64,000 bases of DNA from Mayfieldus sp038317345 (lineage in GTDB: Bacteria > Actinomycetota > Thermoleophilia > Solirubrobacterales > 70-9): contig JBBQBH010000002.1 of NCBI GenBank assembly GCA_038317345.1, positions 45,729 through 109,728 of the forward strand. The letters are read 5' to 3'. The number at the start of each line of letters is the position of its first letter. Position 1 is the stretch's first letter. Shown here piece by piece: positions 26,599 to 33,605 of the stretch. A model generated the notes under the pieces. That model searched no databases and was not told the DNA's origin. It worked only from the letters and a program-made list of their open reading frames with translations. The position numbers were made by a program, and so were the translations under genes.

Positions 26599-26757
26599 AT
26601 GAGTCAGGCCCCTTCCGAGATCGACCAGAGGGCTTCTGATGCGGATCAAACCGCCCCGAAGGCCAATCGAGCCGAATACATGGTCACGACCAAGCCCACA
26701 CGGATGAGACCCAACGCGCTTCAAACCAACAAGCAGCCGCCCACGGACGAGATCTAA
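26599..26757 (+). CDS. Small hydrophilic protein of 52 residues, unknown
   Basis: ATG 26599 follows AAGGAGG (26581-26587, 11 nt spacing). The product begins MSQAPSEIDQRA and ends QPPTDEI; it is polar, with no signal peptide or membrane segment and no motif I know. Its TAA overlaps the ATG of the RTX/DUF11 gene (TAATG at 26755-26759), which argues that it is translated and coupled to the secreted protein. It might be a leader peptide or a small accessory protein; no relative was recognised. Confidence 0.6.
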   Translation: MSQAPSEIDQRASDADQTAPKANRAEYMVTTKPTRMRPNALQTNKQPPTDEI

Positions 26758-27629
26758 TGCGTTCGCGACCAGCGAAGCTTCTTACTGCCGCCGCCCTAGC
26801 AGCGGTGCTGGGGCTGGTCTTGTCGGCGCTCGGTCAGCCGGCGAGTGGATCGCCGCACCGCGCCGACCCTGCCGATCTGGCGCTGACGAAGTCCGGCAGC
26901 CCGAATCCCGTGGCGGCGGGCAGCGAGCTGACCTACACGATTCGGGTCAGCGACAACGGCCCTGACCCGGCCACAAACGCCCTCGTGAGCGACGACCTGC
27001 CCGCCGAGATCCAGGCCAACTCGGCCACTGCCTCAAGCGGCAGCTGCAAGATCACGGGTAGGCACGTCGACTGCATGCTCGGCACCGTCAACACCCTGGA
27101 CGTGCCCACGGTGACGATCAAGGTCACGGTCAAGCCGAAGACCAAGCCCGGCACGATCTCCAACACCGCCTCGGTGAGCAGCGACGTCGCCGATCCCCAG
27201 CCGGCGAACAACTCCGCCACCGCGACCACCACGGTAATCGCGGCTTCTGCGGCACCGAGCTGCGCGGGCAAGCCGGCGACGGCGATCGGGACGCCCGGAA
27301 ACGACGTCCTTGCCGGCACCACGAAGGGCGATGTGATCGTGGCCCTCGGCGGCAACGACCTGATCTACGCCGACGACCGCAACGACCTGATCTGCGCCGG
27401 CCCCGGCAACGACAAAGTCTTCGGCGGCCCTGGCAACGACCTCATCCTGGGTGGCGGCGGGGCTGACCGGCTGCTCGGTGGCAGCGGCGATGACGTGCTT
27501 AGGGGCCAGCGCGTCGCGGACGTTCTGCGCGGCGGCAGGGGTAGCGACCTGCTGGCCGGCGGCCGCGGCATCGACTCCTGCCGAGGCGGCCCCGGACGCG
27601 ACACGCTACGCAGCTGCGAACGGCACTGA
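26757..27629 (+). CDS. Secreted protein with DUF11 domain and RTX calcium-binding repeats
   Basis: 290 residues. A signal peptide (LLTAAALAAVLGLVLSALG) is followed by a DUF11 adhesion-type beta domain, about 38-155 (LALTKSGSPNPVAAGSELTY, PGTISNTASVSSDV). A Cys-containing linker leads to at least six RTX nonapeptides of the GGxGxDxLx kind from about residue 180 (GTPGNDVLAG, GPGNDKVFG, GGGADRLLG, GSGDDVLRG). RTX repeats fold on binding Ca2+ outside the cell. Probably a surface or extracellular structural protein. Its ATG overlaps the stop of the small upstream gene, which should supply the ribosomes. Confidence 0.88.
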   Translation: MRSRPAKLLTAAALAAVLGLVLSALGQPASGSPHRADPADLALTKSGSPNPVAAGSELTYTIRVSDNGPDPATNALVSDDLPAEIQANSATASSGSCKITGRHVDCMLGTVNTLDVPTVTIKVTVKPKTKPGTISNTASVSSDVADPQPANNSATATTTVIAASAAPSCAGKPATAIGTPGNDVLAGTTKGDVIVALGGNDLIYADDRNDLICAGPGNDKVFGGPGNDLILGGGGADRLLGGSGDDVLRGQRVADVLRGGRGSDLLAGGRGIDSCRGGPGRDTLRSCERH

Positions 27630-27683
27630 TCGACCGCAGGCACTCCACCAATGGAGAGTCGGGAAACCGAGACTCCCGACGAG

Positions 27684-27754
27684 AGGCGCCTACCGGAATC
27701 GAACCGGTGTAAACGGCTTTGCAGGCCGCTGCGTAACCACTCCGCCAAGGCGCC
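27684..27754 (-). tRNA. tRNA-Cys (GCA)
   Basis: 71-nt cloverleaf on the minus strand: acceptor GGCGCCT/AGGCGCC, anticodon stem CGGC/GCCG with loop CTGCAAA (anticodon GCA), T arm CCGG-TTCGATT-CCGG and discriminator T, as expected for Cys. CCA not encoded. Confidence 0.95.
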
Positions 27755-27793
27755 CGGAGTGTGGCCAAGCGTAGCGAGCGACCAGGAGACGAC

Positions 27794-28684
27794 TCAGCGC
27801 TTTTTCGGCTTCTCCGGCGGTTCCGCGTGGATGCCCATCCAGTCGAGGATCGGCTTGGGATCCTTGATCCCGAACTCCTTCGTGAGGCGTTCCTGGATCA
27901 CGTTGGCATCGACGCCTGCCGTCAGCTGTTGCAGGGCGAGCAATCTCGCGCCCTCGCTGATCCCGTCGGGCTCGGAGACTGACACCGTCTTGCGGCGCCG
28001 GCCGAGCCGGCTGCGCAGTTCTGCCGATTCCTCTTCCCCGTCGCTGGCGCCGTTCTGGGTGTCCCAGACCGAGCTCTGCTCGACGCCGAGGTCGACGCTC
28101 ATCTTTTGGATCGCCTGATCGAAGGCGCGGCGCAGGGTATCCAGCTGGTCCTGTATCGCGGAGAGCTCCCCGAGCACCTGCTCGGTCATCTGCGAAACGT
28201 GATTCATCTGCTCGCCCGTGACGCTCTCGGCTCGCCGCCTGGTCTCTTCGATCAGCTGCCGAGCCTCTCCCCGCGCTTCCTCGCGGATCTTCTCCGCAGC
28301 GTCGTCGGCGGCCTCGAGGACGTTCTGGACCTCCGTGTTTGTCTTCGAGATCAATGACATTGCCTCGCTGGCCCCTCCAGACTGGTCATCGCTCGCGACC
28401 TGCGCGTCAGCCTTCGCCGCCTCGCGGATCTTCTCGGCTGCGTCGTCGGCGGCCTCCAGCAGCTGTTTGACCTCCTTGCCGCTCGTCTCGAGCAACGATG
28501 AGACCTTGCTGCCGTCGTCGACCTTCGCAGCGCCGCCCTCCTTGGCGTCGGAGGCCTGCGGATCCGGCTTTACCGGCCCCGGTTGTGAGGCCTCCTCGTC
28601 CTGCTTTCGCCGCCGCAGGAGGCCGCTGCGCCGTTCGGCGCGGCTCCTCTTGCGCTGGGCTTGTTTGCGTTTCGACTCGGTCAT
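27794..28684 (-). CDS. Coiled-coil protein with duplicated helix, unknown function
   Basis: 296 residues, cytoplasmic by sequence. A very basic N-terminus (SKRKQAQRKRSRAERRSG) is followed by a long Ala/Glu-rich coiled coil that carries the same helix twice: LLEAADDAAEKIREAAKADA near residue 75 and VLEAADDAAEKIREEARGEA near 120. A C-terminal helical domain follows (ARLLALQQLTAGVDANVIQE, PKPILDWMGI). It resembles DivIVA-like or apolipoprotein-like helical proteins in character only. It lies between tRNA-Gly and tRNA-Cys on the same strand. The basic head might bind nucleic acid; this is a guess. Confidence 0.7.
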   Translation of the reverse strand: MTESKRKQAQRKRSRAERRSGLLRRRKQDEEASQPGPVKPDPQASDAKEGGAAKVDDGSKVSSLLETSGKEVKQLLEAADDAAEKIREAAKADAQVASDDQSGGASEAMSLISKTNTEVQNVLEAADDAAEKIREEARGEARQLIEETRRRAESVTGEQMNHVSQMTEQVLGELSAIQDQLDTLRRAFDQAIQKMSVDLGVEQSSVWDTQNGASDGEEESAELRSRLGRRRKTVSVSEPDGISEGARLLALQQLTAGVDANVIQERLTKEFGIKDPKPILDWMGIHAEPPEKPKKR

Positions 28685-28694
28685 TGCGGCCTAA

Positions 28695-28768
28695 AGCGGC
28701 TGATGGGATTCGAACCCACGACCTTCTGCATGGCAAGCAGACGCTCTAGCCAACTGAGCTACAGCCGC
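28695..28768 (-). tRNA. tRNA-Gly (GCC)
   Basis: 74-nt cloverleaf on the minus strand: acceptor GCGGCTG/CAGCCGC, D stem GCTC/GAGC, anticodon stem TCTGC/GCAGA with loop TTGCCAT (anticodon GCC), T arm GTGGG-TTCGAAT-CCCAT, discriminator T. CCA not encoded. Confidence 0.95.
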
Positions 28769-28949
28769 CTGGGAATGGGTCGAGTATAGCTTCGGCTTCG
28801 GGGCCCCACGCACGACTTCGGGCGCCCGGAATCGACAAATTGGCGCCGAATCGGGCGCGATCTGGTATTCCTCAAAACTGGGTATTGGGAAGATCGCCTC
28901 GCAGGGGGGATCTCCGACGCAATCAGCCACGGACGGAGGATCCAACAAC

Positions 28950-29786
28950 ATGCACCGAAAGCACCTTCTCGCACTTCTAGTTGCGCTTGCGCTGTCCGCG
29001 CTTGCGCTCGCTCCCGCGGCAGCGTCCGCGTGGGCGCCGGCCAGCTCGGCCACCATTCACCCCGGAGTCCAGGTGTTCACCGCCGGAGCACAGTGCACGT
29101 CGAACTTCGTCTACCAGGACGGGTCGAACGTGTACCTCGGTCAGGCCGCCCACTGCTCGGGCACAGGCTCGAGCACGGATACCAATGGCTGCACCAGCGC
29201 CTCGCTGCCAATCGGCACGCCGGTCGACGTGACCGGGGCAAGCAAGCCGGGCACCCTGGTCTACAACTCCTGGCTGACCATGCAGTCAAAGGGCGAGGCG
29301 GACGCCGATACGTGTGCGTTCAACGACCTCGCGCTGATCAAGATCGATCCTGCCGACGTCGGCAAGGTCAACCCGTCGGTTCCGGGATTCGGGGGTCCGA
29401 CCGGTGTCGGCAGCTGGGGCGGTGCCGGTTCGACCGTCTACACCTACGGCAACTCCGAGCTTCGCGGCGGCGTCACGGCGCTGAGCCCGAAGCAGGGCGC
29501 CGTGGTTCAGAACGCGGCCAGCGGTTGGAGCCACGACGTCTACACGGCGTCGCCAGGCATCCCCGGCGACTCCGGTAGCGGTTTCCTGAGCGCATCCGGG
29601 GGCGCGATCGGCATCCTCAGCACCGTGCAGCTCGCACCGCTCGCGGGCTCCAACGGAGTCGGCGATCTCCCCAAGGAGCTCACCTACGCACGTGCCAACG
29701 GGTTCCCTGGCGTCCAGTTGGTGCCGGGAACCGAGCCCTTCAGCGCCGATGTGGTTGGCGCCGTGATCAGGGGCCTCGGCGTCTGA
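28950..29786 (+). CDS. Secreted trypsin-like serine protease
   Basis: 278 residues. Signal peptide LLALLVALALSALALAPAAASA. Chymotrypsin-fold catalytic triad can be assigned: His in LGQAAHCSG (about 68), Asp in FNDLALIKID, and Ser in GIPGDSGSGFL (about 210). Cysteines around the His and before the Asp could pair. Ends near GAVIRGLGV without an anchor, so it is probably released. GGAGGA lies ten bases before the ATG, and a strong terminator follows at 29811. The 181 bases between tRNA-Gly and the start hold the promoter; I cannot pick it out with confidence. Confidence 0.87.
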   Translation: MHRKHLLALLVALALSALALAPAAASAWAPASSATIHPGVQVFTAGAQCTSNFVYQDGSNVYLGQAAHCSGTGSSTDTNGCTSASLPIGTPVDVTGASKPGTLVYNSWLTMQSKGEADADTCAFNDLALIKIDPADVGKVNPSVPGFGGPTGVGSWGGAGSTVYTYGNSELRGGVTALSPKQGAVVQNAASGWSHDVYTASPGIPGDSGSGFLSASGGAIGILSTVQLAPLAGSNGVGDLPKELTYARANGFPGVQLVPGTEPFSADVVGAVIRGLGV

Positions 29787-29810
29787 GGTAGGAATCAACG
29801 AAGTCGGTCA

Positions 29811-29838
29811 GCGGCGGCGCCTCGGCGCCGCCGCTTTT
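29811..29838 (+). terminator. Rho-independent terminator after the protease gene
   Basis: GCGGCGGCGCC, a TCG loop, the perfect complement GCGCCGCCGC, then TTTT. It starts 25 bases after the protease stop and separates it from the deacetylase gene. Confidence 0.85.
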
Positions 29839-29854
29839 CGTTGTTCGCGAGAAT

Positions 29855-30835
29855 GTGGGGCAGATGCCTGAACTGAAGGCTCGATCCTTGGCGGGGAGGT
29901 TGGCGGCAAAGCTCCCGGAACGCAGGAATCGCCGCTCGAACCGCCCGGTAGGGATCGTGCTGATCTATCACGAGGTCGCCCCGACGCAGGGTGACTGGAG
30001 CCGCGAGGTGATCCCGGCGCAGGGTGAGAGCGAGTTCCGGGCCCAGCTCGAGTACCTGAAACGGCACTACGAGGTGGTGCCCCTGAGGGAGCTCACCGCA
30101 CGAGCCGGGGCGCGCTCCCCGGGGCAGCGCCTGCCGGTTGCGCTCACCTTCGACGACGATCTGTCCTGCTACGACTCGATCGTGGCGCCTCTGCTCGAGG
30201 GCTTCGGCTTCCCGGCGACCTTCTTTCTGACCGGGAACTGCCTGCAGGGCCCATCGTCATTCTGGTGGCAGGACCTGCAGACGATCATCGACCGAGGCCC
30301 CGAAGCCTGGTCAAGCCTGCGGCGCGAACTCGCCAACGACTGGCCATGGGCAGGCCTCGAAGGTGGGATCCACGAGGTAGCCGAGACGATCGAAGCATTG
30401 CCGCGGGACGAGCACGACGCCGTGGCGACTCGTCTGCGCGGACTGGCTGGACCGGACTCGCTCGAAGACGGCCTGCCCGCCGAGGCGGCGAAGAGGATTG
30501 CTCAGCGCGGCTTCGAGATCGGCTTTCACACGCTTCGCCACCTCTTGCTGCCGCCCATGAACGCAGAAGACCTGGACCGGGCGATGCGCGACGGGGTCGA
30601 TGAGCTGGCCGCAGCGACCGGGTACCGCCCTACGACGATCAGCTACCCATATGGCAAGGCGAACCTGCGGGTTGCCGAGGCGGCACAGCGGGCCGGATTC
30701 GAGTGTGGGGTCGTGGGTGGGCACGGCGCCACGGGGCCCGACCAGCACCCGCTGCTGTTGGTCCGGTTCAGTCCCTGGACGGACTCGCTCGGAAGCTTCA
30801 CATGGAACCTGGCCCGGGTCGCCATGGCCGGGTAG
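29855..30835 (+). CDS. Polysaccharide deacetylase (NodB/CE4-like)
   Basis: 326 residues. Contains the catalytic-metal motif LTFDDDLSCYDS (about residue 97), the entry HEVAP near residue 40, and the second motif GFHTLRHLLL (HxxxH-like metal ligands) around residue 225, plus ATFFLTGNCL. CE4 enzymes remove acetyl groups from envelope sugars such as GlcNAc. No signal peptide is seen, so it may act on cytoplasmic-side lipid-linked sugars. Start GTG 29855, or ATG 29864, which begins MPELKARS. It converges on the NAD(P)-binding gene with 20 bases between the stops. Confidence 0.85.
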   Translation: MGQMPELKARSLAGRLAAKLPERRNRRSNRPVGIVLIYHEVAPTQGDWSREVIPAQGESEFRAQLEYLKRHYEVVPLRELTARAGARSPGQRLPVALTFDDDLSCYDSIVAPLLEGFGFPATFFLTGNCLQGPSSFWWQDLQTIIDRGPEAWSSLRRELANDWPWAGLEGGIHEVAETIEALPRDEHDAVATRLRGLAGPDSLEDGLPAEAAKRIAQRGFEIGFHTLRHLLLPPMNAEDLDRAMRDGVDELAAATGYRPTTISYPYGKANLRVAEAAQRAGFECGVVGGHGATGPDQHPLLLVRFSPWTDSLGSFTWNLARVAMAG

Positions 30836-30855
30836 CGGGACCTGGGTATCCCGGT

Positions 30856-31497
30856 CTAAAGCGCGGCCAGGGCCTCTTCGATCGGCGTCTCGCCGGAGAG
30901 CAGGTCGAATTCGCGACCGATCGTGTTCTCGATATCGAGGCAGGCGAGCAGGACCCCGGCGACATCGGCGCGGGGGGTCGACCCACGCTCGAGGCGCGGC
31001 GCCACCTTGACCCGTCCGCTGCCTGGGTCGTCGGTCAACATCCCCGGCCGCACGATCGTGTAATCGAGCCCGCTCGCAGCCAGTGCCCGATCTGCTTCCG
31101 CCTTCGCGCGCAGGTACTCGCCGAATGCGTCGCCGCCTTCGGCGGGCGGATCGGCTGCACCCATCGAGCTGACGATCAGATAGCGGGAGATTCCATTCGC
31201 CTTCGCCGCCTCGATCAGCTTCAGCGCTCCGCCGAGGTCCATCGTGCGCTTGCGCTCCACCCCGCTCCCCGGACCGGCGCCGGCGGCGAACACGACCGCG
31301 TCGGCCCCTGCAATGGCGGCCGCTACGTCGCAATCGCCCTCCAAATCGCAGAGCACTGGCTCGGCTCCGAGCTGTCGAAGATCTTCGGCGTGATCGGGAT
31401 TACGGATCAGGCCGACCGCCGCATCGCCGCGTTTGACCAGCAGCCCCTCCAGCAGACGGGCAATCTTGCCGTGGCCGCCGGCGATCGCGACCTTCAC
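30856..31497 (-). CDS. NAD(P)-binding atypical SDR (NmrA/YtfG-like)
   Basis: 213 residues from GTG 31497. Starts VKVAIAGGHGKIARLLEGL, a Rossmann motif of the atypical SDR group, then GADAVVFAAGAGPGSG, YLIVSSMGAADPP and LDYTIVRPGMLTDDPG. The GTG overlaps the stop of the upstream VOC gene by four bases. Upstream in-frame codons belong to that gene. Family members include NADPH sensors and nucleoside-diphosphate-sugar reductases; no specific role can be given. Confidence 0.82.
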   Translation of the reverse strand: MKVAIAGGHGKIARLLEGLLVKRGDAAVGLIRNPDHAEDLRQLGAEPVLCDLEGDCDVAAAIAGADAVVFAAGAGPGSGVERKRTMDLGGALKLIEAAKANGISRYLIVSSMGAADPPAEGGDAFGEYLRAKAEADRALAASGLDYTIVRPGMLTDDPGSGRVKVAPRLERGSTPRADVAGVLLACLDIENTIGREFDLLSGETPIEEALAAL

Positions 31498-32006
31498 GCG
31501 GGCTCGCCTTCGAGCTCTGCGATCAGGTCGAGGAGGTCGAGTGGGCGAGTGAAGATCTCCACCGAGCCATCGGCATGCCGCGGCCACTGGTCCTTGGGTC
31601 GATCCCAGTAGAGCTCAATCTCGATGCCGTCGGGATCGTCGAGGTAGAGCGCCTCGCTGACGCCGTGGTCGGAGGCTCCACTGAGCGGCACCCCGGCATC
31701 GCCCAGGCGATGTAGCGCGTCGGCGAGGGCGCGGCGGGTCGGGTAGCGAATCGCGAAGTGAAAGAGCCCCGTCGTACCCGGCGGAGGCGGCGCGCCGCCC
31801 GCCGAGGTCCAGGTGTTGAGCCCGATGTGGTGGTGGTAGCCGCCGGCGGATACGAACGCGGCCTCGCTCCCCATGCGCTCCATCAGCTCGAACCCCAGGA
31901 CCCCGCAGTAGAAGTCGAGAGCCCGGCCCAGCTCGGCGACCTTGAGGTGGACGTGGCCGATGTCGACGCCGGCATCAATGGGCGGCTGGGCTTGCCCTTC
32001 AGCCAT
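31494..32006 (-). CDS. VOC/glyoxalase-superfamily protein, extradiol-dioxygenase-like
   Basis: 170 residues. Two paired beta-alpha-beta modules with metal-ligand candidates: His in DIGHVHLKVAEL, His in GLFHFAIRYPT and Glu in DGIEIELYWDR. GYHHHIGLNTW and DHGVSEALYLDDPDG match the CatE/2,3-dihydroxybiphenyl-dioxygenase-like group. The reaction cannot be assigned; such proteins range from thiol transferases to ring-cleaving enzymes. Coupled to the downstream SDR gene. Confidence 0.85.
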   Translation of the reverse strand: MAEGQAQPPIDAGVDIGHVHLKVAELGRALDFYCGVLGFELMERMGSEAAFVSAGGYHHHIGLNTWTSAGGAPPPPGTTGLFHFAIRYPTRRALADALHRLGDAGVPLSGASDHGVSEALYLDDPDGIEIELYWDRPKDQWPRHADGSVEIFTRPLDLLDLIAELEGEPA

Positions 32007-32016
32007 CGGTTTGATG

Positions 32017-32430
32017 CTAGTCGCTGCTTCTATCCAGCTCTTCGTTCACCAGCCGGTCCGCCTCTTCGTTTTCCTCTCTGCGCACGTGGCGAATCGACCA
32101 CTCGTCGAAGCCTTCGAGGGACTTCTGCACCTGACGATGCAGCTCGCGCAGGGCCTCGTCCTTGACCTTGTACTCGCCGTTGACCTGTCGCACGATCAGC
32201 TCCGAGTCCCCGATCAGCTCCAGGCGGCGGGCGCCGAGCGCCGCCGCGCGCTCGATCCCGAGCAACAGCGCCCGGTACTCGGCGACGTTGTTGGTCGCGG
32301 TGCCGATCGCCTCGCTTCGCTCCTCGACGACCCCGCCGTTTCCGTCCTGGACCACCGCGGCAATGGCCGCCGGGCCGGGATTACCCCGCGAGCCCCCGTC
32401 GACGTTGACGCGCACCTCGCTGGGCGGCAA
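32017..32430 (-). CDS. Ribonuclease HI family protein
   Basis: 137 residues of the RNase H fold. Four acidic catalytic positions are present: Asp11 in VNVDGGSRGNPG, Glu in NNVAEYRALLLG, Asp in LIGDSELIVRQV and Asp in EEADRLVNEEL. It cleaves RNA in RNA-DNA hybrids. This short form lacks the basic protrusion of E. coli RnhA and resembles the Bacillus/actinobacterial type. Start taken as TTG 32430, right after the upstream TAG, with GGAG six bases before it. An RNase HII (rnhB) is also in the window at 55.2 kb. Confidence 0.9.
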   Translation of the reverse strand: MPPSEVRVNVDGGSRGNPGPAAIAAVVQDGNGGVVEERSEAIGTATNNVAEYRALLLGIERAAALGARRLELIGDSELIVRQVNGEYKVKDEALRELHRQVQKSLEGFDEWSIRHVRREENEEADRLVNEELDRSSD

Positions 32431-33159
32431 CTAACTCTCCGTACCGGCCGGCTCGCCCTCGGGCTCGGCCGGGACGGTTCCGAGGCGCAGGCTGCCGCCT
32501 TCGCCCGCGTGCGCATTCCACTCGCGGGCGGAGGCGTCGATCTCGGAGATTTCGTGTCCCTTGTCGATCTCGTACACCGCCCGGGACGGCTCGCTGAGGT
32601 CGACTCCCCACTGATACCAGGAAAGCTCCCAGGCAACCGTCAGACGGATCTCGTTCGGCGAGCCAGCCGCAGCGCCCACAGACACCTGAGGCTGGCCGAG
32701 GGTTCGGGTCAACCCGGCGACGGTGCGCGCATGCTCGCTCTCGTTGAAGCGCAGCACCGCCCGCTCGATCCTCGTCCCGGGCTCCGGCCCAGCGCGTCCG
32801 ACCCGGGCCCCGCGGGCGGCGGGATCTGGAGGCCCGGCGCGCGAGGTCGACACGGGCTGCGGCGAACCGTTGCCCTGGGGCGGCGGGGTCGAACCCCCTG
32901 CGGGCTCCGCGTCGGGCTCCGCACGCCGCTTCGCATACCCCCGCAGCCAACCAGTGAGCGAGCCGCGGCGGCGGCGCGGCGAAGCGACCGGCCGATGCTC
33001 GTTGGCGACCTCCGCCCAGACCCAATGCAGCGCCTCGGCGCGAGCGCGGCAGAGCTCGCAGACGATGCGGCGATCGCCGTCGGGAGTCAGATATGTCCGG
33101 GTGCGCTCGCCCTTGAGGATCGTGCGACCACAGACCGAGCAGCTCGTCGGGTTGCTCAC
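32431..33159 (-). CDS. Zinc-ribbon-like protein with Pro-rich linker, unknown function
   Basis: 242 residues. The N-terminus has two CxxC pairs (CSVCG and, 30 residues on, CELCR), a likely zinc-binding ribbon. A Pro/Gly/Arg-rich low-complexity linker (about 60-125) leads to a C-terminal domain with IERAVLRFNESEHARTVAGL and VAWELSWYQWGVDL. Proteins of this layout seem to recur in Thermoleophilia, but I know no function. The stop directly abuts the RNase H start, so the two are probably co-translated. Confidence 0.65.
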   Translation of the reverse strand: MSNPTSCSVCGRTILKGERTRTYLTPDGDRRIVCELCRARAEALHWVWAEVANEHRPVASPRRRRGSLTGWLRGYAKRRAEPDAEPAGGSTPPPQGNGSPQPVSTSRAGPPDPAARGARVGRAGPEPGTRIERAVLRFNESEHARTVAGLTRTLGQPQVSVGAAAGSPNEIRLTVAWELSWYQWGVDLSEPSRAVYEIDKGHEISEIDASAREWNAHAGEGGSLRLGTVPAEPEGEPAGTES

Positions 33160-33213
33160 GACCTGAAGGTACCAGCGCCCAATGCGGACGACGGCCGCTG
33201 GCCGGGCCTGAAA

Positions 33214-33594
33214 TCAGCCTGCCTGGACGAGCTCGACCCGATAGCCGTCTGGATCGCGCACGAAGCAGATCGGTGGGCCGTCCTCGCTCACCCGATAGGG
33301 CGGCTTCTCGGGGCTTATCCCCTTCGCCGCCAGGCCGGTGAGCGTCGACTCCAGATCGTCGACGGCGACGGCGATGTGGTTGTAGCCGGTGCCCAGCTCG
33401 TAGCTGTCGACACCGTGGTTGTAGGTCAGCTCGAGGCGCGGCACGTCGCCGTCGCCGGGAAGGTTCATGAACACGTTGATCGCCTCGTCGCGGATCGGCA
33501 TCCGCCAGACCTCCTCGAAACCAAGCTCCTTATAGAAGGCAACCGAGCGGTCGATGTCGCCGATCCGATAGCAGGTGTGCATGTACTTCGCCAT
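33214..33594 (-). CDS. Lactoylglutathione-lyase-like VOC protein
   Basis: 126 residues, start MAKYMHTCYRIGDIDRS, matching glyoxalase I: first ligand His in MHTCYR, Glu in RLELTYNHG, His in GTGYNHIAVAVDD and Glu in DPDGYRVELVQ, so all four metal ligands are present. It isomerises a thiol-methylglyoxal adduct; actinobacteria use mycothiol rather than glutathione, so the thiol is uncertain. It begins 11 bases after the EF-G-like gene ends and probably shares its transcript. Confidence 0.87.
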   Translation of the reverse strand: MAKYMHTCYRIGDIDRSVAFYKELGFEEVWRMPIRDEAINVFMNLPGDGDVPRLELTYNHGVDSYELGTGYNHIAVAVDDLESTLTGLAAKGISPEKPPYRVSEDGPPICFVRDPDGYRVELVQAG

Positions 33595-33605
33595 CGTCGG
33601 CGGGG

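Noticed and set aside
30836..30855. CGGGA/TCCCG hairpin between convergent genes as a terminator
   Set aside because: The stem is short and neither strand has a T run after it.
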